Shown one piece after another: positions 1-8,955 of a stretch of DNA of 63,947 bases (position 1 is its first letter; every line of letters starts with the position of its first letter). A program made the translations under genes and the position numbers. The notes below the pieces were generated by a model, which ran no database searches, was not told the origin of the DNA, and saw only the letters and a list, made by a program, of their open reading frames with translations. The DNA comes from Hyphomicrobiales bacterium (GTDB lineage Bacteria > Pseudomonadota > Alphaproteobacteria > Rhizobiales > Aestuariivirgaceae): contig JANYHN010000037.1 of assembly GCA_025359045.1 (NCBI GenBank), positions 1-63,947 on the forward strand. Reading direction: 5' to 3'.

Positions 1-805
1 ACAAAACTTGGAAATGGCGCAAGAAGTCGAACAGATCATTCGAGACAATGGTGCAATCCCAGCAACCATCGCCGTGATTGATGGCGAACTTCGTGCGGGC
101 ATGTCAGCAGCGGAGCTCGAACACTTCGCCAAAACGGGCCCTTCAATCATCAAAGTTTCAACCCGTGATCTTCCCTTCGTCGTCGCCCGCAAGATCACTG
201 GAGCCACAACAGTGGCATCAACAATGCGGATTGCTGCAATGGCTGGAATCCACACCTTTGCCACAGGTGGCATCGGTGGCGCTCATAGAGGTGCCGAAAA
301 AAATTTCGACATCTCAGCCGACCTCATTGAATTTTCCCAATCCAATGTCGCCGTTGTCACAGCAGGCGCAAAAGCTATCCTCGATTTATCGCTCACACTT
401 GAAACACTCGAAACCTTCGGCGTTCCAGTAGTCGGTTATGGCACTGATGATTTCCCCGCTTTCTATTCGCGTAGCAGTGGTCACAACGTTCCGATGCGTT
501 GCGACACGCCAAATGAAATTGCCACGATGATGAAAGCCAAGTGGGCGATGGATTTAAAAGGCGGTATTGTTGTCGCCAACCCTATTCCGTTCGAAGCTGA
601 AATCCCGTCGGACGAAATCGCCCCAACAATTGAAGCGGCTATTGCAGAAGCCAAAGCTCAAAACATCATAGGCAAAAACGTAACACCATTCCTGCTCAAG
701 CGCCTCGCCGAAATCACCCAAGGACGTTCGCTGACCGCAAATATTGCACTCGTAAAAAATAATGCAAAACTAGCTGCACAAATATCAATCGCTTATAGCC
801 AATAG
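1..805 (+). CDS. psuG: Pseudouridine-5'-phosphate glycosidase, 5' end cut by window edge
   Basis: Reversibly cleaves pseudouridine 5'-phosphate to uracil and ribose 5-phosphate in cytoplasmic nucleoside salvage. The reading frame is open from base 2 and begins inside the family's N-terminal 'PQN-LEMA' segment, so roughly the first 35-40 residues, including the start and the early active-site Glu, lie outside the window. Visible family features are the 'GAIPATIAVIDG' stretch, the 'FATGGIGGAHRG' glycine-rich loop and the 'VVTAGAKAILDL' segment carrying the expected catalytic Lys. The usual partner kinase psuK is not downstream; it could lie upstream. The last 13 bases overlap the convergent TSUP gene. 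Identification is firm; an internal TTG at base 8 should not be taken as the real start. Confidence 0.93.
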   Translation, partial: QNLEMAQEVEQIIRDNGAIPATIAVIDGELRAGMSAAELEHFAKTGPSIIKVSTRDLPFVVARKITGATTVASTMRIAAMAGIHTFATGGIGGAHRGAEKNFDISADLIEFSQSNVAVVTAGAKAILDLSLTLETLETFGVPVVGYGTDDFPAFYSRSSGHNVPMRCDTPNEIATMMKAKWAMDLKGGIVVANPIPFEAEIPSDEIAPTIEAAIAEAKAQNIIGKNVTPFLLKRLAEITQGRSLTANIALVKNNAKLAAQISIAYSQ

Positions 806-1551
806 CGATAGGCATAAATTGCGGTCATTACACACCCAATCGTAATAATCATTGCCCGTACAAAAAATGCAGGGACGATTTTTATCAATTGAACCCCGGC
901 AATCCCACCGATGGCTGTGGCGGGAAACATCGTCATTGCCACGGGCCAATCAATCACACCCTGCCAAACAAAAATTAAGACAGCAGCAATATTTGTCAAA
1001 AACCCAAGAACATTTTTATTGGCATTGGCCTGCCGCACATCAAGTGAACTGGTCGCCCCAAACAGCGCCATAAACATAACACCCACACCAGCACCAAAAT
1101 AACCGCCATAAATAGAAGTTGGAACGAGTAGAATATTTCTCAGCAGCGGATTGTCCGCACCACCCAATAGACCAGCCAACCATCTTTGGATATTTTTGCC
1201 AAAAGCAAATATCAAAGTTGCTAACCCAATCAATGCTGGAACAATCATCGAAAAAAATCGATCACTTGAAACCAAAAGCAAGACAGCACCAATAGTCCCT
1301 CCGATGAGAGCAATCACCAATCCACCCCAAAACCATCCATCGCGCTTCGGCAGCTTCGCGCGGTCGCCATAAGCGCCCAACAAGTTGGCTGGCAGCAGAG
1401 CAAAAGTATTTGAAGCATTTGCGATGATCGGAGGCAGACCAATCGCCAATAATGCTGGAAAGGTAACAAGCGAGGCGCCGCCGGCGATCGAATTGGCCAG
1501 ACCGCCAAAAAAACCCGCCGTCAACAAAATTGTCAAACTGTAAAAAGTCAT
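793..1551 (-). CDS. TSUP-family membrane transporter (TauE/SafE type)
   Basis: A 252-residue polytopic inner-membrane protein with about eight hydrophobic segments. Family members export or import small organosulfur or organic anions such as sulfite and sulfoacetate; the substrate cannot be read from sequence. The N-terminal 'GFFGGLANSIAGGASLVTFPALLAIGLPP' type segment and the mid-protein 'GGYFGAGVG' repeat are typical of the DUF81/TauE fold, in which two related halves each carry such a glycine-rich motif. It stands alone, converging with psuG and divergent from the DedA-type gene 125 bases away, so context gives no hint of substrate. Confidence 0.88.
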   Translation of the reverse strand: MTFYSLTILLTAGFFGGLANSIAGGASLVTFPALLAIGLPPIIANASNTFALLPANLLGAYGDRAKLPKRDGWFWGGLVIALIGGTIGAVLLLVSSDRFFSMIVPALIGLATLIFAFGKNIQRWLAGLLGGADNPLLRNILLVPTSIYGGYFGAGVGVMFMALFGATSSLDVRQANANKNVLGFLTNIAAVLIFVWQGVIDWPVAMTMFPATAIGGIAGVQLIKIVPAFFVRAMIITIGCVMTAIYAYRYWL

Positions 1552-1676
1552 GCCTTTGCCATTTTTTTCTTCGACGATTGATTTATATATGACTTAACAA
1601 CTATTCAGCTATCGTTCTATTCTATTTCAAACAATACCACCTAAATAAGGTGGACTAAAAAACCGAAACGAGCCCT

Positions 1677-3677
1677 ATGGATCAAATCCAGCCTTATCTC
1701 GATTATTTCGCACAGCATCCCGATTGGGCTTTGATCATCATTTTCTTGATCGCTTTTGGCGAGGCCTTGTTGGTGATCGGCCTATTTGTTCCTTCCACGG
1801 CTGTCCTGGTAGGGGCTGGCACTTTGGTGGGTGCAGGTAAACTGCCTTTCTGGCCTGTAATTGTCGCGACGATTCTCGGCTGCATTATTGGTGACCAAGT
1901 GTCTTATTGGGCAGGCAGGTTGTTTGGCGAGCGTCTCAAGACCTTTTGGCCTCTCAGTCGCTATCCCCATCTCGTTGCCAAGGGCGAAGAGTTTTTCAAA
2001 AAAAATGGTGGCAAAAGCATTGCCTTGGGCAGGTTTGTTCCGGGTGTGAAAGCTGTTGTGCCGGGCATTGCAGGCATGTTCGGTATGAATCAGTTCTTCT
2101 TCCTCGCAGTTAATGTGTCTTCAGGAATAGTATGGGGCTTTGCACATGTTTTGCCGGGTGTATTACTTGGTCAAGCGCTAAGTTTGGCGGGCGAGCTCAG
2201 CGGTCGCCTGCTTTTCGTTCTGCTGATTTTGCTCGTGGTTCTAGCGGTAGCAGGTTGGTTGATCCGCGTTCTTGCAGCCAGCGTCACGCCATACCGATTG
2301 GCGGTTCAAGGACACGTTGCACATTGGGCCAATGGCCGCAACAGTCCCATCATGCATCGCTTTGCATCTGCCATTGCGCCTGAAAATCCGAAATCGATGT
2401 TGATCGTTATGTTGATCATCGGATTTGTATTGGCAGTGATAGCGTTGATCGACATTCTCTCAGGTCTCTTCCTGCGCCACGCCGTCGGTAATTTTGATCT
2501 CACACTGAACAATCTTTTTAGTGAACTCCGTTCACCTCCCGGCGATGAGTTAATGGAACGCCTCACCATGTTCGGTGACGAAATTGTACTCTGGGCGACG
2601 GTCGCGGCTGTTGTTGCTTGGCTCGCTTACCAAAAGGCTTGGCGACCTGCCATTGCTGTGGTCGTAACATTTATCGTGGCAAGATTGATCGTTCTTCTGG
2701 CCTCATTTTCATTCTCCGCACCAGGCACTCTTGTGATGCCATCAGCATTCCGTTTTCCAAGTGAACACGCTTTGCTTGCTGGCGTTGTTTTCGGCGTCAT
2801 TGCAGTTTTATGCAGCCACACGATGGCGCGCTGGACGCAAGCGCTTGTTGCAGCCACTGCAGCAATCATCGTCATTGCCATTTCCTATACGAGACTTTAT
2901 CTCGGCGTAAACTGGTTCAGCGACGTTGGCGGCGGTTTGCTAATAGCCCTGATTCTTACCAGCATTTTCGGCGTGGCACTTGCCACCATGCATCATTTGC
3001 GAATTAAGCCATTGGGAATGCTTGCCGTTTCGTCAATCGCTTTCCTGTTTGCAGGCGGATTACACATCAATACAAACTTTGCCGCCAGCGAACTTGCCTA
3101 TGCTCCTCAAGACAAGATGATCACCTATCCTTTGGCTGATTGGTCAAACACCAACTGGTCCAAATTACCTGCGCGACGCATCGACATCGCGGGGAAGACC
3201 AAAGAGCTTTTTATCGTTCAATGGATTGGTTCAATTGATTCTTTGAAAGCTGCAGTGGAGAAACAGAACTATAAAAGCTTTGGAATGTGGACCTTGCGCG
3301 ACAGTTTGCTTTATCTCGATCCACATGCGCCTCTTGATACCTTGGCACCACGGCCAGCTACCCATGAAGGCCTCAAAGCAAAACTTACGGCCGTTTTGCC
3401 AATTTCAGACAAAGTGCCAGCGCGCCTGACTTTGCGCGCCTTTCAATCCAATGTTGTGGCTAAGGATCCGGGTGCACAAAGAGTCTACCTTGTCAGCCTA
3501 ACCCATGAAACCTTACACTCTCAATTTAATATGTTTGCGTTGCCAATGGGCGAACAGGCCAGTGTCGACGAAGCCAAACAATTCGAGACTGCTTTAAAAT
3601 CAGACCCCTCGATTGAGGTGTTGGGCGAAAAGCAAGTGGGCGGCTCCTCCTTAGTTATTATGAAGCCAAAATCATAA
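1677..3677 (+). CDS. DedA / PAP2-like / LssY C-terminal three-domain membrane protein
   Basis: A 666-residue inner-membrane fusion. Residues about 1-200 form a DedA (SNARE-associated) domain with 'GEALLVIGLFVPS' and 'GRFVPGVKAVVPG', the family signature linked to undecaprenyl-phosphate or phospholipid translocation. Residues about 240-430 form a PAP2-type six-helix domain. Residues about 460-666 match the LssY C-terminal domain expected in the periplasm. The PAP2 motifs are degenerate: P361-S-E-H364 in place of PSGH, Asn412 where the nucleophilic His of SR-x5-H-x3-D should be (Asp416 is kept), and no RP pair in motif 1. The phosphatase part is therefore probably inactive, while the DedA part looks intact. 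A hairpin follows the stop codon directly. Confidence 0.85.
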   Translation: MDQIQPYLDYFAQHPDWALIIIFLIAFGEALLVIGLFVPSTAVLVGAGTLVGAGKLPFWPVIVATILGCIIGDQVSYWAGRLFGERLKTFWPLSRYPHLVAKGEEFFKKNGGKSIALGRFVPGVKAVVPGIAGMFGMNQFFFLAVNVSSGIVWGFAHVLPGVLLGQALSLAGELSGRLLFVLLILLVVLAVAGWLIRVLAASVTPYRLAVQGHVAHWANGRNSPIMHRFASAIAPENPKSMLIVMLIIGFVLAVIALIDILSGLFLRHAVGNFDLTLNNLFSELRSPPGDELMERLTMFGDEIVLWATVAAVVAWLAYQKAWRPAIAVVVTFIVARLIVLLASFSFSAPGTLVMPSAFRFPSEHALLAGVVFGVIAVLCSHTMARWTQALVAATAAIIVIAISYTRLYLGVNWFSDVGGGLLIALILTSIFGVALATMHHLRIKPLGMLAVSSIAFLFAGGLHINTNFAASELAYAPQDKMITYPLADWSNTNWSKLPARRIDIAGKTKELFIVQWIGSIDSLKAAVEKQNYKSFGMWTLRDSLLYLDPHAPLDTLAPRPATHEGLKAKLTAVLPISDKVPARLTLRAFQSNVVAKDPGAQRVYLVSLTHETLHSQFNMFALPMGEQASVDEAKQFETALKSDPSIEVLGEKQVGGSSLVIMKPKS

Positions 3678-3701
3678 CCAGCGCGGCACTTTTGGCGCTG
3701 G
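3678..3701 (+). terminator. Hairpin directly after the DedA/PAP2 gene
   Basis: A perfect 7-bp stem (CCAGCGC ... GCGCTGG) with a 10-base loop begins on the base after the TAA stop. There is no T-run after it, so it may stabilise the mRNA 3' end rather than terminate on its own. Confidence 0.4.
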
Positions 3702-3758
3702 ACGTGTGCTGCGAGTTCCGTCATATTCTGGCCTGAAATTAAGAGTCTTTAGGTTCTA

Positions 3759-4157
3759 ATGAAAATCTTAAAACAGTTTTTTACGTGGTGGAATGGTGAA
3801 ACTTGGGGCACGCGTTTTTACACGTGGCGCAAGGGCGAGTTCGTTGGTCAAGATGATCTGGGCAACAAATATTATCGTGCCAAATCAGCTTTGCCGGATT
3901 CCATTCCAGAACGTCGTTGGGTGATTTACGCAGGCTATTCGGAGGCATCGCAGATTCCACCTGGTTGGCATGGTTGGATGCACCACCGTATTGCCACGCC
4001 GCCGACCAAGGAAAGCTATGTGGTGCGCGAATGGCAAATGCCACACCAGGAAAATTTAACAGGAACGGCAGCCGCCTATCATCCGCCCGGCTCGATCGCG
4101 ATGGGTGGAAAGCCGTTGGTTGCAACACCTGATTACCAAGCTTGGAAGCCCGAATAG
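3759..4157 (+). CDS. NADH:ubiquinone oxidoreductase accessory subunit NDUFA12
   Basis: A 132-residue protein of the NDUFA12/B17.2 family, a supernumerary subunit on the matrix arm of complex I found in mitochondria and alphaproteobacteria. The segments 'WGTRFYTWRKGEFVG', 'RRWVIY' and 'PPGWHGWMHH' are the conserved core, and there is no signal peptide, as expected for a cytoplasmic-face subunit. It lies away from any nuo genes, three bases upstream of mlaD, an arrangement common in alphaproteobacteria. Family assignment is firm; the exact role in this bacterium's complex I is inferred from the family. Confidence 0.93.
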   Translation: MKILKQFFTWWNGETWGTRFYTWRKGEFVGQDDLGNKYYRAKSALPDSIPERRWVIYAGYSEASQIPPGWHGWMHHRIATPPTKESYVVREWQMPHQENLTGTAAAYHPPGSIAMGGKPLVATPDYQAWKPE

Positions 4158-4163
4158 GTTTTG

Positions 4164-4670
4164 ATGATGAAATCATCTGCAGTTGAAACTCTGGTCGGTG
4201 CAATCATAATTGCTTTGGCTCTTGGCTTTTTCACCTACGCTTATAAGACAGCAGGTCTCAGTGCCACGAACGCGGCTGGCTATCATGTCTCTGCAGAGTT
4301 TGATAATGCAAGCGGCGTTGCCATTGGTAGTGACGTCCGCATCGCCGGAATAAAAATCGGCACGGTGACGGGCCAAAGCCTCAATCCAAAATCATTTCAA
4401 GCTCGCGTTGAAATGGTGATAAGTCCAAGCATAAGTTTAGCGGACGATACATCGGCAAAAATCGCCAGTGAAGGATTGCTTGGGGCAAATTTTGTATCGC
4501 TGGAACCCGGTGGCGCAGACGAAAGACTGAAAGAGGGTAGCATTATCAGTTATACTCAAGGTGCAGTCGATATTTGGTCGCTGATCAGTCAAGCTATGTT
4601 CTCGAAGACGTCAAAACCAGCCGCTGCAGATGGCTCTCCACCTGTGACGCCGGATGTGCCGAAACAATGA
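4164..4670 (+). CDS. mlaD: MlaD-family lipid transport protein (MCE domain)
   Basis: A single MCE domain (residues about 38-115) behind one N-terminal membrane anchor, as in MlaD, the periplasmic hexameric ring that takes part in phospholipid trafficking between the two membranes. The MCE signature is seen in 'AEFDNASGVAIGSDVRIAGIKIG', and the domain ends with the expected 'GLLGANFVSLEPGG'. The 168-residue length fits MlaD. A TTG lies one codon upstream, but the ATG pair at 4164/4167 is the more natural start. The ATPase and permease partners (MlaF, MlaE) are not in the window. The stop overlaps the next start (ATGA), implying translational coupling. Confidence 0.9.
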   Translation: MMKSSAVETLVGAIIIALALGFFTYAYKTAGLSATNAAGYHVSAEFDNASGVAIGSDVRIAGIKIGTVTGQSLNPKSFQARVEMVISPSISLADDTSAKIASEGLLGANFVSLEPGGADERLKEGSIISYTQGAVDIWSLISQAMFSKTSKPAAADGSPPVTPDVPKQ

Positions 4671-5116
4671 GCCGACTTAGTTGGTGTTTGTTGGTACTTT
4701 TAATCGGGGCCACGTCAGCAGTGGCCGAAGATATTAAAAATCCTGTGGCGGTTTTTGCTGGTCTCGATAAAATTTTGGGCATCACCAAAAATTTTGAAGA
4801 GAAAGTGGGCCAAGACGTAAAATTCAGCAATCTGGTGATCAAAGCTGAGGTGTGCAACACCACTCCAATCACCGAAGACCCCAAGACAGCTGCTTTTGTC
4901 GAGATTGATGAGATTCGCAAAGACGATACTAAGAAACGTATCTTTTCCGGCTGGATGTTTGCGGAAAGCCCAGGCCTCAACGGTTTAGAACATCCCGTTC
5001 TTGATGTCTGGCTTGTTGGCTGCAAAGATCCCAACGCGCCGCCACCGCCTGTCGAAACAGAAGTTGATCCGCTTCAAACTCAAGATAAGCCCGCTGATAC
5101 ACCAGCACCTGATTGA
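4667..5116 (+). CDS. DUF2155 secreted protein
   Basis: A 149-residue protein with an N-terminal signal peptide ending near 'ATSAVAE', then a DUF2155 domain containing two Cys residues (in 'VCNTT' and 'VGCKD') that could pair in the periplasm, and a Pro/Asp-rich tail. The ATG at 4667 overlaps the mlaD stop and places the signal peptide at the N terminus; upstream in-frame codons would overlap mlaD by about 100 bases and bury it. The domain has no known biochemical role. The NDUFA12-mlaD-DUF2155-aat order is common in alphaproteobacteria, which suggests an envelope role but does not prove it. Confidence 0.85.
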   Translation: MSRLSWCLLVLLIGATSAVAEDIKNPVAVFAGLDKILGITKNFEEKVGQDVKFSNLVIKAEVCNTTPITEDPKTAAFVEIDEIRKDDTKKRIFSGWMFAESPGLNGLEHPVLDVWLVGCKDPNAPPPPVETEVDPLQTQDKPADTPAPD

Positions 5117-5117
5117 T

Positions 5118-5774
5118 CTACTTGTGCGAAGACAACTGTGCCCAACCTAAAACTGCTTCCGCATCTCCATCCAATTTAAACGCACTAAAATCACCGTTGC
5201 CATCGAGCGCCTCTTCTAAAATCGGGCGATACTGTTTTTTTGGAATTGTGTAAGTTCCAAACTGCGCCAGATGTGAATTCAGAAACTGAGCGTCCAACAA
5301 TTTGAACCCGCCTGCATTCAATCGCGCCACCAGGTGAACCAAAGCAACTTTACTGGCATCGGTCGCACGCGAAAACATGCTTTCACCAAAAAACACAGCA
5401 CCAATGCGAACACCATAGAGCCCGCCAACCAGTTGCCCGTCCTGCCAGCTCTCAACACTGTGACAGCAGCCCATCTTGTGAAGCTGAGTGTAAAGTTTCA
5501 AAATCCGGTGATTGATCCACGTCACATCGCGCGTATCCGTTTTTTCGGCACAAGCTTTAATCACTTGGTCGAATGCCGTATCAACGCGAATTTCAAAATT
5601 CTTGCGCCGCACCGCCTTGCGCAACGAAGTTGAAATGTGAAATTTATCAAGCGGAATGACACCGCGCTCATCAGGTTCAATCCAGTAAAGCGAAGGATCA
5701 TCAGCACTTTCTGCCATTGGAAAAATGCCAGCTGTATAGGCTTTGAGCAAAACCTGTGGCGTAATCGTCGTCAT
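5118..5774 (-). CDS. aat: Leucyl/phenylalanyl-tRNA--protein transferase
   Basis: Transfers Leu or Phe from aminoacyl-tRNA to proteins with N-terminal Arg or Lys, creating a ClpS/ClpAP degradation signal. The 218-residue protein carries the family's 'YTAGIFPMAESADDPSLYWIEPDERGVIPL' region, 'GLYGVRIGAVFFGESMFSR' and 'LLDAQFLNSHLAQFG'. The start at 5774 overlaps the accC stop by four bases (ATGA), so it is probably translated from the accBC transcript. An upstream ATG at 5807 would lie inside accC and add residues foreign to the family. Confidence 0.95.
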   Translation of the reverse strand: MTTITPQVLLKAYTAGIFPMAESADDPSLYWIEPDERGVIPLDKFHISTSLRKAVRRKNFEIRVDTAFDQVIKACAEKTDTRDVTWINHRILKLYTQLHKMGCCHSVESWQDGQLVGGLYGVRIGAVFFGESMFSRATDASKVALVHLVARLNAGGFKLLDAQFLNSHLAQFGTYTIPKKQYRPILEEALDGNGDFSAFKLDGDAEAVLGWAQLSSHK

Positions 5775-7117
5775 TTGGCTGTGCGGGCGAGGAATTTTTC
5801 CAGCCAATGAATGTCATAATTGCCGTCAATAATATCAGGCTCATTCAACAACCGCTGGAACAAGGGGATCGTGGTTTCCACGCCCTCAATCACAAATTCA
5901 GAAAGCGAACGTTTGAGGCGCATCATGCATTCCGTTCGGGTTTTACCAAACACAATCAATTTACCGATCAATGAATCATAATAGGGTGGAATGCGGTAGC
6001 CCGAATACAAAGCGGAATCGATACGCACTCCAAGCCCACCCGGAAAATGCACGGCATCAACCCGTCCGGGAGACGGCGTAAAAGTGGCTGCATTTTCAGC
6101 ATTGATGCGGCACTCAATGGCATGGCCGGAGAATGTGATATCACTCTGCTTATATTGCAGCGACGAACCAGAGGCGATGCGGATTTGCTCTTGCACCAGA
6201 TCAAGCCCGGTGATCATTTCTGTGACCGGGTGCTCGACTTGCAGACGTGTGTTCATTTCAATGAAATAAAATTCGCCATCCTCATATAGAAATTCAATTG
6301 TGCCAACGCCTTCATAATTGAGATCGGCCATAGCCTTGGCCACGCGGTTGCCGATTGAATCACGCTGTGCGGAATTAAGAGCAGGGGAATGTGCTTCTTC
6401 CCAAACCTTCTGATGGCGGCGCTGTAACGAACAATCGCGCTCACCCAAATGAATGGCGCGGCCTTGGCCATCGCCTAAAACTTGCACTTCAATATGACGC
6501 GGCTTTTGCAAATATTTCTCAATGTAAACTTCGCCATTGCCAAAAGCGGCCTTGGCCTCAGATTGGGCAGTCGATACCGCGAGTTCCAATTCAGATTCGT
6601 TATTTGCAACCTTCATGCCACGGCCACCACCACCTGCCGTGGCCTTAATAATCACAGGATAGCCAATCGACTTTCCAACCTTCTTGGCTTCACTCAATTC
6701 CGAAACGCCACCTTCAGATCCGGGCACAACAGGAATACCAAGCGCTTTGGCCGTGCGCTTTGCTTCAATCTTATCGCCCATGGTGCGGATGTTTGCAGCC
6801 GATGGGCCGATGAATTTGATTTTGTGTTCTGTTAGAATGTCAGCGAATTTGGCGTTCTCAGATAGAAATCCGTAGCCCGGATGCACGGCTTCAGCACCGG
6901 TAATTTCGCAGGCCGCGACTATAGATGCAATATTCAAGTAACTGTCTTTTGCAGCGGGTGGCCCAATGCAAACGCTTTCATCAGCCAGTTTCACATGCAT
7001 CGCATCAGCATCAGCTGTTGAATGAACGGCTACAGTCTGAATGCCTAACTCCCTGCAAGCGCGCAGTACGCGAAGAGCAATTTCGCCACGATTAGCAATG
7101 AGAATTTTATCAAACAT
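5771..7117 (-). CDS. accC: Biotin carboxylase subunit of acetyl-CoA carboxylase
   Basis: Carries out ATP- and bicarbonate-dependent carboxylation of biotin on AccB, the first step of fatty-acid synthesis. The 448-residue length is canonical. Visible elements are the N-terminal 'KILIANRGEIALRV', the ATP-grasp glycine-rich loop 'KATAGGGGRGMKV', the 'RDCSLQRRHQK' active-site segment and 'FIEMNTRLQVEHPVTE' with the metal-binding Glu/Asn pair. It sits three bases downstream of accB, as in the standard accBC operon, with aroQ just before. Confidence 0.97.
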   Translation of the reverse strand: MFDKILIANRGEIALRVLRACRELGIQTVAVHSTADADAMHVKLADESVCIGPPAAKDSYLNIASIVAACEITGAEAVHPGYGFLSENAKFADILTEHKIKFIGPSAANIRTMGDKIEAKRTAKALGIPVVPGSEGGVSELSEAKKVGKSIGYPVIIKATAGGGGRGMKVANNESELELAVSTAQSEAKAAFGNGEVYIEKYLQKPRHIEVQVLGDGQGRAIHLGERDCSLQRRHQKVWEEAHSPALNSAQRDSIGNRVAKAMADLNYEGVGTIEFLYEDGEFYFIEMNTRLQVEHPVTEMITGLDLVQEQIRIASGSSLQYKQSDITFSGHAIECRINAENAATFTPSPGRVDAVHFPGGLGVRIDSALYSGYRIPPYYDSLIGKLIVFGKTRTECMMRLKRSLSEFVIEGVETTIPLFQRLLNEPDIIDGNYDIHWLEKFLARTAK

Positions 7118-7120
7118 CGC

Positions 7121-7621
7121 CTATTCAATCACCATCAACACTTCGCCAAACTCGACGGGCTGAGCGTTCTCGATATTCACTTTCACAACCTTGCCAGATT
7201 TTGGCGCAACGATTTGGTTCATCGTCTTCATGGCCTCGATGATCAAAACTGTTTGACCTTCTTTGACTGTTGAACCTAGCGGAGCAAATTCGGGAGCGCC
7301 GGGGGCTGATGAAAGATAAGCTGTGCCAACCATCGGAGATTTGAGCGGCGTTCCAGAATTTTCGGCAGCCACAGGTAAAATAGCGGCGCTTGCCATTGGG
7401 GCAGGAGCATGATGGGCGAGGGCTTGAGGGGCGGCACTTCCAACCATCATCGTCTGCTGCACAGATTTGGCCACGCGAACGCGAGCACCCTTATGATCGA
7501 GCTCAATTTCAGTCAGGCCCGTTTCATTTAAAATCTCAGCCAACTTGCGAATCAAACTGAGTTCACCGGATTCAGATTTTGGTTTTGCGACAGGAGCCGC
7601 AGTTTTTTTCTTCGCGGGCAT
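7121..7621 (-). CDS. accB: Biotin carboxyl carrier protein of acetyl-CoA carboxylase
   Basis: A 166-residue carrier subunit. The C-terminal biotinyl domain has the acceptor Lys132 in 'EAMKTMNQI', 34 residues from the C terminus as in the family. It is preceded by an Ala/Pro-rich linker ('ALAHHAPAPMASAAILPVAA') and an N-terminal helical region that docks on AccC. The N terminus starts with a Lys/Ala-rich stretch common in rhizobial AccB. It lies between aroQ (two bases upstream) and accC (three bases downstream), all probably on one transcript. Confidence 0.96.
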   Translation of the reverse strand: MPAKKKTAAPVAKPKSESGELSLIRKLAEILNETGLTEIELDHKGARVRVAKSVQQTMMVGSAAPQALAHHAPAPMASAAILPVAAENSGTPLKSPMVGTAYLSSAPGAPEFAPLGSTVKEGQTVLIIEAMKTMNQIVAPKSGKVVKVNIENAQPVEFGEVLMVIE

Positions 7622-7623
7622 TT

Positions 7624-8073
7624 TTATCCCTTTCGCTTTGTCTTCAAAATGCCAGACATGCCGTCTAGCGCCAATTCATAACTCTGCACCCCAAAACCAC
7701 AAATCACGCCGTGCGCAACAGGTGAAATATAGCTGTGGTGTCTAAAACTTTCGCGCTTGTAGACATTGCTGAGGTGAACTTCAATGGCAGGAAGGCCAAC
7801 AGCTTTAATCGCGTCATGCAAAGCTACAGAAGTATGTGTGTAGGCGCCAGCATTGATAATAATACCAGAGGCCTTTTCTCGGGCCTCATGTATCCAAGTC
7901 ACCAATTCGCCTTCCAAATTGGTCTGGCGAAATTCTATACTGAAACCCAGTGCGCGGGCTTTGGCAGCGCAGCGTATTTCAACATCGTCCAATGTATCAG
8001 CACCATAAATCTCAGGCTCACGTACCCCAAGGAGGTTGAGATTTGGGCCGTTCAAAATATAAACGTTTTCCAT
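7624..8073 (-). CDS. aroQ: Type II 3-dehydroquinate dehydratase
   Basis: Dehydrates 3-dehydroquinate to 3-dehydroshikimate in the shikimate pathway. The 149-residue length is typical of the dodecameric type II enzyme. The N-terminal '[17 protein letters not shown]' supplies the catalytic Tyr and Arg on the lid loop, '[18 protein letters not shown]' the substrate site, and '[18 protein letters not shown]' the active-site His region. It is upstream of accBC with no gap to speak of, the usual alphaproteobacterial order. Confidence 0.97.
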   Translation of the reverse strand: MENVYILNGPNLNLLGVREPEIYGADTLDDVEIRCAAKARALGFSIEFRQTNLEGELVTWIHEAREKASGIIINAGAYTHTSVALHDAIKAVGLPAIEVHLSNVYKRESFRHHSYISPVAHGVICGFGVQSYELALDGMSGILKTKRKG

Positions 8074-8140
8074 GTAGCCTGTATACGCGACCCACTTAGA
8101 TTCTCAAAGGTGGTGCTGATGGCTGTGGATTGCTGGTTAT

Positions 8141-8896
8141 CTAACAGACTTTACAACCGCCAGCAGCCCGCGTCGTGGCCAACATGGATTGCAAATTGGC
8201 AAGTTCAGTGTAGCCCGGGATTAATTTGTCATCGACGATAAAAGCCGGCGTGCCAGTCAACGCCAAGCTTTGGGCCATGGCTTGGTTTTTCTTAATCGCC
8301 ACGTCAATATCAGCAGCCTTCATGTCAATCTTCATCTTGGCCACATCCAAACCGTGCTCTTTGGCAATCTGGTCGACCACTTCAGCAGTGATCTTACCCT
8401 CAGAGGCAAACATGGCTTGGTGCAACTCCCAATACTTGCCTTGCTTTACAGAGGCCAAAGCTGCGCGGGCCGCATATTCAGAGCCGTCACCAAAAATTGG
8501 AAACTCCTTCATCACTACACGCACATTTTTATCTTTTGCAATGAGGGACTGCATTTCCGTAACGCTTTTCTTGCACCAACCGCAGTTGTAATCCATAAAC
8601 TCAACAATCGTTACGTCTCCGTTTGGATTTCCAACGACTGCATCAATGGGGTTGTGGAAAATATCTTTAGCTTGTGAGGTAAGGGTTGTGTTGCGCGCTG
8701 TATCGGCTGCAAGCTTGTCATTAATTTCAAGCTTATTAGACATGTCGCGCAAGATCTCAGGGTGCTCGAGCAAATAGTCATGCACCAGTTTTTCAAATTC
8801 AATTTTTTGCGCAGGTGAAATGCCCTCGGCAAAAACAGGAGAAACAGTTCCAATCATAAAACCGATAGCAGCAATAAAAGCGATAATTCGACGCAT
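8141..8896 (-). CDS. Periplasmic DsbA-family thiol-disulfide oxidoreductase
   Basis: A 251-residue secreted protein with an N-terminal signal peptide ending near 'SPVFAEG', a helical N-terminal extension (about 30-80) and a DsbA-like thioredoxin fold. The redox motif C-G-W-C is near residue 105, and the cis-Pro loop is 'TGTPAFIV'. The extra N-terminal domain resembles the Com1/ScsC type of DsbA, which often oligomerises and can act as an isomerase rather than an oxidase. Two further Cys residues occur at the C terminus ('GGCKVC'). It is upstream of aroQ and follows the M48 protease gene on the same strand. Confidence 0.88.
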   Translation of the reverse strand: MRRIIAFIAAIGFMIGTVSPVFAEGISPAQKIEFEKLVHDYLLEHPEILRDMSNKLEINDKLAADTARNTTLTSQAKDIFHNPIDAVVGNPNGDVTIVEFMDYNCGWCKKSVTEMQSLIAKDKNVRVVMKEFPIFGDGSEYAARAALASVKQGKYWELHQAMFASEGKITAEVVDQIAKEHGLDVAKMKIDMKAADIDVAIKKNQAMAQSLALTGTPAFIVDDKLIPGYTELANLQSMLATTRAAGGCKVC

Positions 8897-8955
8897 AATA
8901 TTTCCTCTTTAACTTCTCAAATCAATACCAAAGAACGAGCAGTGTGACAATTTGA

